Below are positions 49,959-59,320 of a stretch of 64,000 bases of DNA, one piece after another. Every line of letters begins with the position of its first letter. Position 1 is the first letter of the stretch. The position numbers and the translations under genes were made by a program. Source of the stretch: Dyella_B humi (GTDB lineage: Bacteria; Pseudomonadota; Gammaproteobacteria; Xanthomonadales; Rhodanobacteraceae); assembly GCF_044904605.1 (NCBI RefSeq), contig NZ_JADIKI010000022.1, forward strand, positions 558,001-622,000, given 5' to 3'. The notes beneath the pieces are model-generated. The model had not been told where the DNA came from and ran no database searches. It saw nothing but the letters and a program-made list of their open reading frames with translations.

Positions 49959-51158
49959 ATGATCGTCAGCTCTTTGCTTGATACCGATCTCTACAAGTTC
50001 TCCATGATGCAGGTGGTGCTGCATCAGTATCCCGCTGCGCAAGTGGAGTACCGCTTCAAGTGCCGCAACCCTGGCGTCAACCTAGTGCCGTACATCGATG
50101 AAATCCGTGCGGAGCTGGACGCGCTGTGCAGCCTGCGTTTCACCGAGCAGGAACTCGACTACCTGCGCAGCTGGCGTTTCATCAAGAGCGACTTCATCGA
50201 TTTCCTCGGGCTATTCCAGCTCAACACCAAGTACGTGGAGATCTCGCCATCGGGGCGAGACAATGGCGAAATCGAGATTCGCATCGTCGGTCCCTGGCTG
50301 CACACCATCTTGTTCGAGGTGCCGCTCCTGGCAATCGTCAACGAGGTGTATTTCCGCAACACGCACCCCGGGCTAGACCTCACCGAAGGGCGTCGGCGTC
50401 TGAGGGAAAAGATCGCGCTGTTGCGCGACACGTCCGGCTACCAGGAATGCCGCATGGCCGACTACGGCACGCGCAGGCGCTTCTCGCGCGAATGGCATCG
50501 TGAAGTGGTGACCACGCTGCATGAAGGCCTGGGTACGCAACTGACCGGCACCAGCAATGTCTGGCTCGCGTGGCAGCTCGGCCTGCGCCCGCTTGGCACA
50601 CTGGCGCACGAATACCTGCAGGCGCATCAAGCGCTGGGACCGCGCCTGCGCGATTCGCAGGTGGCGGCGCTGGAGGCCTGGGCGAAGGAATACCGCGGAG
50701 ACCTCGGCATTGCGCTATCGGATGTCTACGGACTGTCCGCCTTCCTGCGCGATTTCGACATGTATTTCTGCAAGCTGTTCGACGGTACGCGCCACGATTC
50801 GGGCGACCCGTTTGCCTGGGGCGAGCGCGTGTTGGCGCATTACCAGGCTAACCGTGTCGACCCACGCAGCAAGATCCTGGTGTTCAGCGACGGCCTGGAT
50901 GTTCCGAAGGTGATGCAGCTGTTCAAGCACTTCCACGGCCGCTGTCAACTGGCTTTCGGCGTAGGCACCAATCTCACCAACGATGTCGGCCCGACGCCGC
51001 TCAACATCGTGATCAAGATGGTCCGCTGCAATGGGCAGCCGGTGGCCAAGCTCAGCGATTCGCCGGGCAAGAACATGTGTGAGGATGAGGCGTATATCGC
51101 CTATCTGCGGCAGGTGTTTGAGATTCCGGTGTCGGTTGAAGCGGAATCTGCGGCGTAA
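49959..51158 (+). CDS. pncB: Nicotinate phosphoribosyltransferase
   Basis: A 399-residue enzyme of NAD salvage, converting nicotinate and PRPP to nicotinate mononucleotide with ATP. Motifs: 'SSLLDTDLYKFSMMQVVLHQ', 'YRFKCRN', 'EFR-like' 'MADYGTRRRFSREWH' (autophosphorylated His region nearby), 'LTGTSNVWLAWQLGLRPLGT', 'FDGTRHDSGDPFAWGERVLA' and 'FGVGTNLTNDVGPTPLNIVI'. The ATG at 49959 is set by conservation ('MIVSSLLDTDLYKF'); the frame from 49860 is longer. The upstream C-rich RNA candidate may influence it. A REP pair follows. Confidence 0.94.
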   Translation: MIVSSLLDTDLYKFSMMQVVLHQYPAAQVEYRFKCRNPGVNLVPYIDEIRAELDALCSLRFTEQELDYLRSWRFIKSDFIDFLGLFQLNTKYVEISPSGRDNGEIEIRIVGPWLHTILFEVPLLAIVNEVYFRNTHPGLDLTEGRRRLREKIALLRDTSGYQECRMADYGTRRRFSREWHREVVTTLHEGLGTQLTGTSNVWLAWQLGLRPLGTLAHEYLQAHQALGPRLRDSQVAALEAWAKEYRGDLGIALSDVYGLSAFLRDFDMYFCKLFDGTRHDSGDPFAWGERVLAHYQANRVDPRSKILVFSDGLDVPKVMQLFKHFHGRCQLAFGVGTNLTNDVGPTPLNIVIKMVRCNGQPVAKLSDSPGKNMCEDEAYIAYLRQVFEIPVSVEAESAA

Positions 51159-51178
51159 GTCAGCTATTCCAACTTGCC

Positions 51179-51256
51179 GTCATTCCCGCGAAAGCGGGAA
51201 TCCAGCTTCGCTTTAAGCATCAGAGCAACATGGATTCCCGCTTTCGCGGGAATGAC
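51179..51256. repeat. REP pair, GTCATTCCCGCG variant
   Basis: GTCATTCCCGCGAAAGC starts at 51179, and GCTTTCGCGGGAATGAC ends at 51256, in opposite orientation around 25 bp. It is a sequence variant of the 2760 family, between convergent pncB and metQ. Confidence 0.85.
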
Positions 51257-51285
51257 GACCTGGGGGATTGCGCGATGATGGAACT

Positions 51286-52083
51286 TTAGAAAGCCGGCAA
51301 CACCGCGCCGTGATACTTCTGCTCGATGAACGCCTTCACTTCGGGACTGGTCAACGCCTTCGCCAATTTCTGCACGCGCGGATCGTCCTTGTTGTCCGGA
51401 CGTCCCACCAGGTAGTTCACGTACGGCGAATCCTTGCTTTCGATCAGTAGCGCATCCTTGGTCGGATTCAGTCCGGCGGCGAGCGCGTAGTTGGTGTTGA
51501 TCAGCGCCAGGTCCACCTCATCCAGCGTGCGCGGCAGCATCGCGGCTTCCAGTTCTTTGAACTTCAGGTTCTTGGGGTTGGCGGTGATGTCTTTCAGGGT
51601 CGCCAGTTCGTCGTTCGGATCCTTCAGCGTAATCAGGCCGTGCTTGGCAAGCAGGAGCAGGGCGCGGCTGTTGTTGCTCGGATCGTTCGGAATGGCCACG
51701 GTGGCGCCGTCGGGCAACTGATCGATCGACTTGAGTTTGTGCGAGTACGCGCCGAACGGCTCGATGTGCACACCCGTGATGATGATCAGATTGGTCTTCC
51801 GCTCACGGTTGAAAGCGTCCAGATAGGGCTTGGTCTGGAAGTAGTTCAGGTCGATGGCCTTCTCGTCTACCTGCACGTTGGGCTGCACGTAGTCGGCGAA
51901 CACCTTGATCTGCAGATCCACGCCTTCCTTCGCCAGGATGGGCTTCACTTCCTTGAGGATTTCCGCATGCGGAACCGCGGTGGCGGCCACGATCAGCGTC
52001 TGGCTGTTGGCGTCACCGGAGCCGGAGGAGGAGCAGCCGGCCAGGAGCATGGCAGCGGCCAGAAGAACCATCAGCTTTTTCAT
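51286..52083 (-). CDS. metQ: Methionine-binding lipoprotein MetQ
   Basis: A 265-residue NLPA-family substrate-binding lipoprotein. Signal with lipobox LAGC at about residue 17. Body: 'LIVAATAVPHAEILKEVKPI', 'VQVDEKAIDLNYFQTKPYLD', 'VHIEPFGAYSHKLKSIDQLP', 'VAIPNDPSNNSRALLLLAKH' and 'NTNYALAAGLNPTKDALLIE', all hallmarks. It captures methionine for the ABC importer. The ATG at 52083 starts the signal peptide. Third gene of the metNIQ operon, 71 bp after metI. Confidence 0.94.
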   Translation of the reverse strand: MKKLMVLLAAAMLLAGCSSSGSGDANSQTLIVAATAVPHAEILKEVKPILAKEGVDLQIKVFADYVQPNVQVDEKAIDLNYFQTKPYLDAFNRERKTNLIIITGVHIEPFGAYSHKLKSIDQLPDGATVAIPNDPSNNSRALLLLAKHGLITLKDPNDELATLKDITANPKNLKFKELEAAMLPRTLDEVDLALINTNYALAAGLNPTKDALLIESKDSPYVNYLVGRPDNKDDPRVQKLAKALTSPEVKAFIEQKYHGAVLPAF

Positions 52084-52154
52084 GGGGCAGTCCTTATGCG
52101 GTAGATCAGGATAGCCGTCCATACGGCCAGTTGCAAAAACGTGCTGTTCAGGCA

Positions 52155-52847
52155 CTAGCGCCGGCTGTAGTGCGCCACGATGCGGTCACCCAGCATTTGC
52201 AGCAATTGGACGAGTACGATCAGCAGCAACACCGTTACCACCATGTAATCGGACTTGTAACTCAAATAGCCGTAGCGATAGGCCAGATCGCCGAGGCCGC
52301 CCGCGCCGATCGCGCCGCCCATGGCGGTGTAGCCGACCAGTGCGATGGCGGTGACTGTCACACCCGCCCACAGGCTACCGCGCGCTTCGGGCAGCAGCAC
52401 ATGACGCACGATCTGCCAGGTCGTAGCGCCCATTGCCTGCGAAGCTTCGATTACGCCGCGCTCCACTTCGCGCAGCGCCGTTTCCACCAGGCGCGCGAAG
52501 AACGGCGCCGCGCCGATCACCAGTGGCGGAATCGCGCCGCGAATGCCGAGCTTGGTGCCCACCAGTACGTAGGTGACCGGCATCAGCACAATCATCAGGA
52601 TGATGAAGGGAATCGAACGCAGCACGTTCACCACCAGCGACAACGCGCCGTAGAGCTTGGGCATGGCATGCAACTGGCCCTTGCCCGTAAGGAACAACAG
52701 CACGCCAAGCGGCAGGCCGATGAGCACGGTAAGCAGCAACGAACCACCCAGCATCAGCAAAGTGTCGATGCATGCCTGGCCGAGTTCACCCCAGTCGTCG
52801 ATGTTAGGGAACAGCGAGTGCAGCACGGGAAGATGGGTGGCGATCAT
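52155..52847 (-). CDS. metI: Methionine ABC transporter permease MetI
   Basis: A 230-residue permease with about five transmembrane helices. 'GSLLLTVLIGLPLGVLLFLT', 'VVNVLRSIPFIILMIVLMPV' and the EAA-type loop 'EVERGVIEASQAMGATTWQI' are characteristic. It forms the homodimeric channel driven by MetN. The ATG at 52847 overlaps the metN stop (ATGA). The frame to 53033 is spurious overlap with metN. Confidence 0.94.
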   Translation of the reverse strand: MIATHLPVLHSLFPNIDDWGELGQACIDTLLMLGGSLLLTVLIGLPLGVLLFLTGKGQLHAMPKLYGALSLVVNVLRSIPFIILMIVLMPVTYVLVGTKLGIRGAIPPLVIGAAPFFARLVETALREVERGVIEASQAMGATTWQIVRHVLLPEARGSLWAGVTVTAIALVGYTAMGGAIGAGGLGDLAYRYGYLSYKSDYMVVTVLLLIVLVQLLQMLGDRIVAHYSRR

Positions 52848-53854
52848 CGGGCAAGTTCCTCCACTTCGATGCCCGCTTCGCGCAGCGCGTGCAGGGCAGC
52901 ATCCACATTGTCGCCCTGCATCGCCAGGGTGAGCTGGCCGTAGGGTAGATCCTTGATGCGGTCGATGCGCCCGGCCAGGATGTTGAAATCCACGCCCGTG
53001 TCGCGCGTCACACGGCCCAGCGTCGGCGACCAAGTAGCCTCACCGCGAAAAGACAGGCGCATGATGCGGCCGGGCACCTGTTCGTAGATCGCATGTTCGC
53101 CCGCGGCTTCTTCGGGTAATGCTTCGCTGACGAAGCGGCGGGTGGTGGCATGTTGCGGATGCAGGAACACGTCGACGACGGCGCCATGCTCCACGATGCG
53201 ACCGTCATCCAGCACGGCCACGCGATCGCACACACGCCGCACCACATCCATTTCGTGCGTGATCAGCACGACGGTGAGCTTCAGCTCGCGATTGATTTCG
53301 GCAAGCAGATCGAGCACGGATGCGGTGGTCTGCGGATCGAGCGCGCTGGTGGCTTCGTCGCACAGCAAGATAGAAGGGCGATTGGCTAGTGCGCGAGCAA
53401 TACCCACGCGCTGCTTCTGGCCGCCGGAAAGCTGCGCGGGATATTTGTTCGCGTGCACGGTCAAGCCCACGCGCTGCAGCAGTTCGTCGACGCGTGCGCG
53501 GATCGCCTTCGCGTCCTTGTTGCCGGCAATCCGCATCGGAAAGGCAATGTTTTCCACTACCGTCTGCGAAGACAGCAGATTGAAGTGCTGGAAGATCATA
53601 CCGATGCGCTGCCTGGCGGCGCGAAGCGCGTCATCCGAAAGCGCGGTGATCTCGGTGTCGCCGATCAGGATACGCCCGCCGCTCGGCTTCTCCAGCAGAT
53701 TGATCAGGCGGATCAGCGTAGATTTGCCGGCGCCGGAATGACCGATGATGCCGAACACCTCGCCGTCCGCGATTTCCAGGCTGAAGGGTTCCAGCGCCGG
53801 AATGTCCTTGCCGTCAACACGGTAGGATTTGTGGACATCGATGAAACGGATCAC
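52844..53854 (-). CDS. metN: Methionine ABC transporter ATP-binding protein MetN
   Basis: A 336-residue ATPase. Walker A 'GHSGAGKSTLIRL', signature 'LSGGQKQRVGIARAL', Walker B 'LLCDEATSALDPQ', and the switch His in 'LITHEMDVV'. The C-terminal NIL regulatory domain (about 260-335; 'VDFNILAGRIDRIKDLPYGQ') binds methionine and causes feedback inhibition in characterised homologues. GTG start at 53854. First gene of metNIQ. No S-box or other riboswitch is apparent in the short upstream region. Confidence 0.94.
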   Translation of the reverse strand: MIRFIDVHKSYRVDGKDIPALEPFSLEIADGEVFGIIGHSGAGKSTLIRLINLLEKPSGGRILIGDTEITALSDDALRAARQRIGMIFQHFNLLSSQTVVENIAFPMRIAGNKDAKAIRARVDELLQRVGLTVHANKYPAQLSGGQKQRVGIARALANRPSILLCDEATSALDPQTTASVLDLLAEINRELKLTVVLITHEMDVVRRVCDRVAVLDDGRIVEHGAVVDVFLHPQHATTRRFVSEALPEEAAGEHAIYEQVPGRIMRLSFRGEATWSPTLGRVTRDTGVDFNILAGRIDRIKDLPYGQLTLAMQGDNVDAALHALREAGIEVEELAR

Positions 53855-53951
53855 GGCATGCCTGGTCTGTGGTCGAAAACGCCCATTCTATGCCACCCGG
53901 CGGATGGGGGCCTGAAGTAGACTGCCATATCGATATGACCGGAGCGACGAC

Positions 53952-54428
53952 ATGACCACCGTATACGACTTCAGCGCGCGCGACATCGATGGCAACGAGC
54001 GGCCGCTGGCCGAATGGCGCGGCAAGACCCTGCTTATCGTAAACGTGGCCTCCAAGTGCGGCTTTACCCCGCAGTACAAGGGGCTGGAAGAACTGTGGCG
54101 CAAGCACCGTGACCAGGACCTGGCGGTGCTCGGCTTTCCCTGCGACCAGTTCGGCCACCAGGAGCCGGGCAACGAGGAGGAGATCAAGCAGTTCTGTTCG
54201 ACCACCTACGACGTGACGTTTCCGATGTTCGCCAAGATCGAGGTGAACGGCGAAAGCACGCATCCGCTCTATCAATGGCTGAAGAAAGAAGCCAAGGGTT
54301 TGCTGGGCAGCGAATCGATCAAGTGGAACTTCACCAAGTTCCTGGTGGATGCGGAGGGCAAGGTGGTGAAGCGCTACGCGCCGAATGATGCGCCGGAGAA
54401 GATCGAGAAGGATTTGGGGAAGCGCTAA
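53952..54428 (+). CDS. Glutathione peroxidase family protein
   Basis: A 158-residue thiol peroxidase. The peroxidatic Cys is in 'NVASKCGFTPQYKGLEELW', with Gln of the catalytic tetrad in 'GFPCDQFGHQEPG' (also carrying the resolving Cys) and Trp/Asn in 'KWNFTKFLV'. It reduces hydroperoxides, probably using thioredoxin as in most bacterial members. The ATG at 53952 follows GGAG. Divergent from metN. A single REP follows. Confidence 0.92.
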   Translation: MTTVYDFSARDIDGNERPLAEWRGKTLLIVNVASKCGFTPQYKGLEELWRKHRDQDLAVLGFPCDQFGHQEPGNEEEIKQFCSTTYDVTFPMFAKIEVNGESTHPLYQWLKKEAKGLLGSESIKWNFTKFLVDAEGKVVKRYAPNDAPEKIEKDLGKR

Positions 54429-54458
54429 ATAATTTGCACGGCTTAATCTAGCCATGCC

Positions 54459-54484
54459 GTCATTCCGGCCTTCGCCGGAATGAC
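54459..54484. repeat. Single REP unit
   Basis: GTCATTCCGG and CCGGAATGAC arms form a palindrome around CCTTCG, between convergent glutathione peroxidase and PBP4 genes. Confidence 0.8.
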
Positions 54485-54494
54485 AAGCCTGATG

Positions 54495-56048
54495 TTAGCT
54501 ATGTCCCCGGAATGACGCCAACAACTCCACGATCGCATCCAGATTGCGGCTCGGGCTCGCCTCATCCTCCCCGCGCACGAAGTTGTTGAGCATGATCGCG
54601 AACGCCAGCCGCTCGCCTGTAGCCGTGGTCACATAACCGACCAGGCAACGCACGTTGGTCATGCTGCCGGTCTTGGCGTGTACGTTGTCCGCCGCGGCCG
54701 TGTTGCGCATGCGCCATTCGAGCGTGCCGTCCACGCCGGCGGCCGGTAGGGCATCGCGTAGCTGGGCACCGTAGGGTTGGCCGGCAAGGTAGGTCAGCAG
54801 GCGCACCATCGCGTTGGGTGTGGACAGGTCCTGCCGCGACAGACCTGCGCCTTCCTCGATCTGCGCCGAGCCGGGTGCGATGCCGATGTGGTCCAGTAGT
54901 TCCTTGAGTGCGCGGATGCCCCAAACTTCGCTGCTCAGAAAACCCGTCGCCGGGTCGCCGGACTGTTCCGCGTTGGCGTGCGCTTTGATGCCCGCGATCT
55001 GCAGTAGGTTCTGCAGGTACAGATTCTGTGAACGCTTCAGACCGCGCGAGAGGATGTCCATCACCGATGGCGAAAGCACTTGCGCCACTACCACGGCCTT
55101 GTCGAGATCCGCTTCGTTCTGCTCCGGCCAGTGCCGCACGCGTAGGCTGCCATGCACGCGTACGCCGTGGCGTTCCAGCGCTTCGCGCAGCCGCGTGCCG
55201 GCATACCAGGCCGGATCGGCGATGGCGAGCTTAAAGGTTTGCGGTTCCGCGCGCGCTGCAATGTTGCCGAAGGCGTACAAGGTGGCATCGCCCGGCGCGC
55301 GGTAGAGATTGATATCGCCGCGCGTATCCTGCGCGCTGGTGGTGAGGTTATTCACCACGCGCGTCATGGCGCCGGGCGGATCGAACATCAGCGCGGCAGG
55401 ATGCCCTGCGGCGCTCCCTGGACGCACGGTGAGGTCGACCAGGTTTTCCTGCACGCTGAGAGCAGAGGCGGGCACGGCGAACCAGCTCTGCAGATCGCGC
55501 GCTTCCCAGCCGGAACCGACCTGCGGTCCCTGGAAATAGCTGTCGTCCGCGATCAGATCCCCTTGCACATCATGCACACCGCTGGCGGCGAGCTGCGTGG
55601 CCAGTTGATCCGCCCAGTCCATGTTGGTGCCGGGCGTGCCGAGTGTGGGATCGCCCATGCCGCGCAGAATCAGCGGCCCCTCAAGCCGGCCTTGCACGAC
55701 GGGCCGCGTGGCAAGCAATTGCGTGGGAATGCGGTAGTCACTACCGATCGTGTCCAGCACCACGGCGGCGGTATAAAGCTTGGCGGTGGAAGCCGGCTGC
55801 AACAGGCGATCCGCTTCGTGCGCGTACAGCGTGTGGCCGGTATCGAGCGAGACCACGGCGATGCCCCAACTGGCTGACGCGAAGCGCGGTTCGTCGATCT
55901 GTTCGTCGATGGCGGCGGCCAGTTGCTGCGGCGTGGCGACTGCAGCGACGGGGGAATCGGCAGCGTAAGCAGATGTGCCGGCAATGGCGGCCAGCAGCAT
56001 GCATGCCGCGCCGATCCGCAATAGAGATCGCGATAGAACGGAGGTCAT
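54495..56048 (-). CDS. dacB: D-alanyl-D-alanine carboxypeptidase/endopeptidase (PBP4, DacB)
   Basis: A 517-residue class C penicillin-binding protein. The signal peptide is about 1-30 (ending 'AYAAD'). Active-site motifs: SxxK in 'LQPASTAKLYTAA' (about residue 80), SxN as 'RSQNLYLQNL', and KTG in 'NVHAKTGSM'. The extra domains inserted between motifs 1 and 2 match PBP4. It trims or cleaves peptidoglycan cross-links in the periplasm. The ATG at 56048 sets the signal peptide. It lies 38 bp after the MATE gene and may share its transcript. Confidence 0.92.
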   Translation of the reverse strand: MTSVLSRSLLRIGAACMLLAAIAGTSAYAADSPVAAVATPQQLAAAIDEQIDEPRFASASWGIAVVSLDTGHTLYAHEADRLLQPASTAKLYTAAVVLDTIGSDYRIPTQLLATRPVVQGRLEGPLILRGMGDPTLGTPGTNMDWADQLATQLAASGVHDVQGDLIADDSYFQGPQVGSGWEARDLQSWFAVPASALSVQENLVDLTVRPGSAAGHPAALMFDPPGAMTRVVNNLTTSAQDTRGDINLYRAPGDATLYAFGNIAARAEPQTFKLAIADPAWYAGTRLREALERHGVRVHGSLRVRHWPEQNEADLDKAVVVAQVLSPSVMDILSRGLKRSQNLYLQNLLQIAGIKAHANAEQSGDPATGFLSSEVWGIRALKELLDHIGIAPGSAQIEEGAGLSRQDLSTPNAMVRLLTYLAGQPYGAQLRDALPAAGVDGTLEWRMRNTAAADNVHAKTGSMTNVRCLVGYVTTATGERLAFAIMLNNFVRGEDEASPSRNLDAIVELLASFRGHS

Positions 56049-56086
56049 GTGGCCAAGTATTGCCGAAGCGTTACCCGCACGATAGC

Positions 56087-57424
56087 TCAGGCGATCCACG
56101 CACTACGTCGGCGAATGCGCCATCCCAGCCATGCCAAACTCAGTCCGCGCACGGTCATGAACGCGAGAAACGCCAGCCACAATCCTTCGTTGCCCAGGCT
56201 GCGCATGAGCCACGCAAGCAGCGCGAAGAACAGCACGGATACCAGCATGCCATCGCGCATCTCGCGCGCACGCGTGGCGCCGATGAACAGGCCGTCGAGC
56301 AGGTAGCTCCACACCGCCACTATAGGCAGCGCCGTCAGCCATGGCAGATAGCGGTAGGCGGCGTCGCGCACCTCGGGCAGGTTGGTCTGCAGGTTCACAA
56401 ACAGATGCCCGGCGCTGCTGAAAAACAGCGCGTAACCGATGCTGCCGATCAGCGACCAGCCGCCTGCCACGACCAAGGCACGGCGCAGTGCGTGGTGATC
56501 GCGCGCACCGATGGCGTGTCCGCACAGCGCTTCCACCGCATTGGCCAGGCCATCCAGCCCGAAGGCGGTCAGCATCAGGCCATTGAACAGCAAGGCGTTC
56601 GCGGCGACAGTCGCATCGCCCAGACGCGCGCCCAGCAGCGACAGGCTGAAAAACACGCCTTCCAAAGCCAGCGTACGCAGGAAGATGTCGCGATTCACGC
56701 GCAGCAGCGGCAACCAATGCCGCCATGCGCGCAAAGTCTGCCAGTCGACGTGTCCGTGCAGGCTGCGCATCACCTGACGCCCACGCCATAGCCCGTAGAG
56801 CGCGCCGCACCACTCGCCGCCCACCGAAGCCAGCGCGATGCCGGGTACGCCCCAGCCGAAGCCCAGCACGAACAGCAGGTTCAAGGCGATGTTCACCAGG
56901 TTCGTCACCAGCAGCAGTGCGAGCGTGGTGCCTGCGCGCTGTGCGCCGATGAACCAGCCAGCCAACGAATAGTTGAGCAGGGCCGCCGGCAGACCGAACA
57001 GGCGCAAGTGCAGATAATCCAGCGCGCGTCCGCTCATCAGCGGTGTGCCATGCATTTCGGCTACCAGCCATGGCAGCAGCGGAATCATCAGTAGGGCCAC
57101 TAGCACACCGAGCACCGCGGCAAGCAGCAAGGCCTGCGTCTGCACGGTGCGCAGGGCCGAAGCATCGTTCGCGCCCTTGGCTTGCGCGGCAAAGCCGGTG
57201 GTGCCCATGCGCAGAAAACCCAGGCTCCACACCGGCAGCGCATACACCGCGCTGCCCACCGTGACGGCGGCAAGGTCTTGCGTGTGCGGTAGGTGTCCGG
57301 CGACGGTGCTATCCACCAGTGCCACCAAGGGCACGGTGAGGTTGGACAGGATCATGGGCGTAGCGAGCGCCCACACCTGCCGGTGCGTCGCGCGGTGGCG
57401 CCAGGCTTCGAGCAGTGTCGTCAT
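56087..57424 (-). CDS. MATE-family efflux transporter, DinF-like
   Basis: A 445-residue, 12-helix multidrug/toxin extrusion protein. The first helix block is 'VWALATPMILSNLTVPLVAL' followed by 'VDSTVAGHLPHTQDLAAVTV' (VDxxxxG), the DinF-group signature. 'LGFLRMGTTGFAAQAKGAND' and 'LDGLANAVEALCGHAIGARD' are the half-repeat counterparts. It exports organic cations using Na+ or H+. The ATG at 57424 is chosen; the frame to 57577 is longer. Confidence 0.9.
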   Translation of the reverse strand: MTTLLEAWRHRATHRQVWALATPMILSNLTVPLVALVDSTVAGHLPHTQDLAAVTVGSAVYALPVWSLGFLRMGTTGFAAQAKGANDASALRTVQTQALLLAAVLGVLVALLMIPLLPWLVAEMHGTPLMSGRALDYLHLRLFGLPAALLNYSLAGWFIGAQRAGTTLALLLVTNLVNIALNLLFVLGFGWGVPGIALASVGGEWCGALYGLWRGRQVMRSLHGHVDWQTLRAWRHWLPLLRVNRDIFLRTLALEGVFFSLSLLGARLGDATVAANALLFNGLMLTAFGLDGLANAVEALCGHAIGARDHHALRRALVVAGGWSLIGSIGYALFFSSAGHLFVNLQTNLPEVRDAAYRYLPWLTALPIVAVWSYLLDGLFIGATRAREMRDGMLVSVLFFALLAWLMRSLGNEGLWLAFLAFMTVRGLSLAWLGWRIRRRSAWIA

Positions 57425-57560
57425 GGGATTGCGGGGAGGCAATTGCTGCGCATTCTGGCACGTTTCAGGCTGCGCAAAGATCGTGGACAGGCTCAAGTGG
57501 TAATCTTGCACGTCCATCGTCGGCGAAGGTCGGCGCTCATCCATAGACAGCGAGACCCTC

Positions 57561-58043
57561 ATGCAGATCGTCGACAATTCCGTAGCTTCCTTCCACTACA
57601 CGCTCACTGACGACAGTGGCCAAGTGCTTGACAGCTCCGAAGGCCGTGAGCCGCTCACCTACTTGCACGGCACCGGCCAGATCGTGCCGGGCCTGGAGAA
57701 GGCGATGGCCGGACGCGTGGCCGGCGACCAGTTCAAGGTCGACGTGGCCCCGGCGGAAGGGTACGGCGTGCATCATGCGGAACTGGTACAGGCCGTGCCG
57801 CGTGAGGCGTTCCAGGGTGTGGACGATATCCAGCCGGGCATGCAGTTCCAGGCCCATGGCCCTCAGGGTCCCGTCCACGTAACCGTCACCAAGGTCGACG
57901 GGGAGACCGTGCACATCGATGGCAACCATCCGCTGGCCGGCCAGACGCTGCATTTCGACATTCAGGTGACTGAAGTGCGCGAAGCCAGCGCGGATGAGCT
58001 TGCGCACGGGCATGTGCATGGTCCGGGCGGTCACGAGCACTGA
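57561..58043 (+). CDS. slyD: SlyD-type FKBP peptidyl-prolyl isomerase
   Basis: A 160-residue cytoplasmic FKBP with an insert-in-flap (IF) chaperone domain. 'NSVASFHYTLTDDSGQVLDS', 'LTYLHGTGQIVPGLEKAMAG', 'PAEGYGVHHAELVQAVPREA' (IF domain) and 'VDGNHPLAGQTLHFDIQVTE'-type end are diagnostic. The C-terminus is His-rich ('AHGHVHGPGGHEH'), as in SlyD proteins that bind nickel. It assists folding and metal insertion. Divergent from MATE. Confidence 0.9.
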   Translation: MQIVDNSVASFHYTLTDDSGQVLDSSEGREPLTYLHGTGQIVPGLEKAMAGRVAGDQFKVDVAPAEGYGVHHAELVQAVPREAFQGVDDIQPGMQFQAHGPQGPVHVTVTKVDGETVHIDGNHPLAGQTLHFDIQVTEVREASADELAHGHVHGPGGHEH

Positions 58044-58075
58044 TCACTCGCGCATTGCGTCTCATCGCGAGCGAT

Positions 58076-58110
58076 GTAGGTTGGGGTGAGCAACGCGAAC
58101 CCCGACCTAC
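58076..58110. repeat. GTAG-footed REP unit
   Basis: GTAGGTTGGGGT (58076-58087) pairs with ACCCCGACCTAC (58099-58110) with one G-T wobble. It lies between convergent slyD and pldA. Confidence 0.8.
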
Positions 58111-58114
58111 GGCA

Positions 58115-59197
58115 CTAATACCAATCCAGCAACGAAATCCCCACGCCCAGATACGTGGCGTTGTGGTTGTAGTCGAGAATGTTCTCGCCATAACCCTTGA
58201 ACAGCTCCGTGTAACCGCGCAGATTGCCGACCAGCGGAAAACTCCAGGCCACGCGCATCGCACCGTGCTGCTGGCTGCCGCCACGCAACGAGTCACGCAA
58301 CATCAGGCTGAATTCCTGGCCGTGCCATTCGTGGATGATTTCCACGTCCGCGCGGCCGATGTAATTGCTGATATCCGGATTGTTGTCATCCTTGGATGTC
58401 TCGGGAACGCGCCACCATGGACGGAACATGATCGTCCAGTTCGCACGCTCGAGGCCGATCTGCGCCATCACGCGGTTCCAACTGCGCGAAAGCGGATCGG
58501 ATTGTCCATTGGACTGATGATTCAGGCCGATGCTCAGAAGGCGCCCGTTCCAGCCGAACACGTTGTAGTCGGTGTTGAACACCAGCATGGCCTCGGGCTC
58601 GTAATCGGTCTCGCGGAACGGACGCGACAGCTTGGCGTTGTAGACCTGCCAGTAGGAATCCTGGGTGTAACCCACCCACAGATCGCCCGTGTCGCCGAAG
58701 ACGCCCTGCCAGATCTTGGTTTTCAGGCTGAGCTGGAACTTGCCTTCGACGTTCTGCATGCCCAACGGCGTATGCACCGCGTTAGTCGGATTCGGGCTAT
58801 AGGGAAGGTTGTTCTGGTTGGTCGTGGCGAATCCCGGTAGCACGTAGATCGGCTTGTAACCGCGCAGGTTGAACGTACCCAGTTTGCTATCCGGCGACAG
58901 CTCCCAGCGGCTGTCCAGCAGCGAAAGCGGCGTGGTCGTGTTGTTCGTCGTTGCGGCGACCTCTTGCTCATTATGAAAGATGATGGACTCGGGTGCGGCC
59001 TTCGGCGCAACGCGCTTTTGTGCGGCGGGCATTTGGCTGCGGCCGGTGGCGCGGTCGTAACAGGCAAGCCGCTGTGCGTCGCTCTCGATGCCTGTACACG
59101 CCTTTATATCGGCAGGGTCGACGTTTTGGGCGTGAAGCGGTTGGACGGCCAGGCTGGCACCCGTGCCGAGCAACAAATAGCTGAGCCAGGTTTTCAT
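58115..59197 (-). CDS. pldA: Outer membrane phospholipase A (OMPLA)
   Basis: A 360-residue outer membrane beta-barrel with a signal peptide (about 1-23, ending 'PLHAQ'). The catalytic His and Ser are in 'GLNHQSNGQSDPLSRSWNRV' at about residue 225, with Asn in 'RPWWRVPE'-adjacent strand as in OMPLA. The N-terminal ~90 residues form a longer periplasmic segment than in E. coli. The C-terminal 'YLGVGISLLDWY' resembles the barrel end. It hydrolyses phospholipids in the outer leaflet after membrane damage. The ATG at 59197 follows AGGGAG. Confidence 0.88.
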   Translation of the reverse strand: MKTWLSYLLLGTGASLAVQPLHAQNVDPADIKACTGIESDAQRLACYDRATGRSQMPAAQKRVAPKAAPESIIFHNEQEVAATTNNTTTPLSLLDSRWELSPDSKLGTFNLRGYKPIYVLPGFATTNQNNLPYSPNPTNAVHTPLGMQNVEGKFQLSLKTKIWQGVFGDTGDLWVGYTQDSYWQVYNAKLSRPFRETDYEPEAMLVFNTDYNVFGWNGRLLSIGLNHQSNGQSDPLSRSWNRVMAQIGLERANWTIMFRPWWRVPETSKDDNNPDISNYIGRADVEIIHEWHGQEFSLMLRDSLRGGSQQHGAMRVAWSFPLVGNLRGYTELFKGYGENILDYNHNATYLGVGISLLDWY

Positions 59198-59262
59198 GGG
59201 AGCTCCCTACGCGCCACTCCCGGCGCGCCCGTGCCAAGTCTAGCTATCTTGCGGAACAAAAA

Positions 59263-59288
59263 CGCCAGCCATCGGATGATGGCCGGCG
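59263..59288 (-). terminator. Imperfect hairpin between minus-strand genes
   Basis: CGCCAGCCATC pairs with GATGGCCGGCG with one internal mismatch. It sits just downstream of the 59321-59755 gene on the minus strand and could end its transcript. Confidence 0.5.
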
Positions 59289-59320
59289 TGATGTGTTGCT
59301 CCAAGCGTACAAGCGTTCGC

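Noticed and set aside
52848..53033. Longer N-terminus for MetI
   Set aside because: It would overlap metN by almost 190 bp and has no transmembrane or MetI features; the ATGA overlap start is typical.
53855..53951. SAM or other methionine riboswitch upstream of metNIQ
   Set aside because: The spacer is only 97 bp and shared with a divergent gene; no S-box-like helices or terminator were seen.
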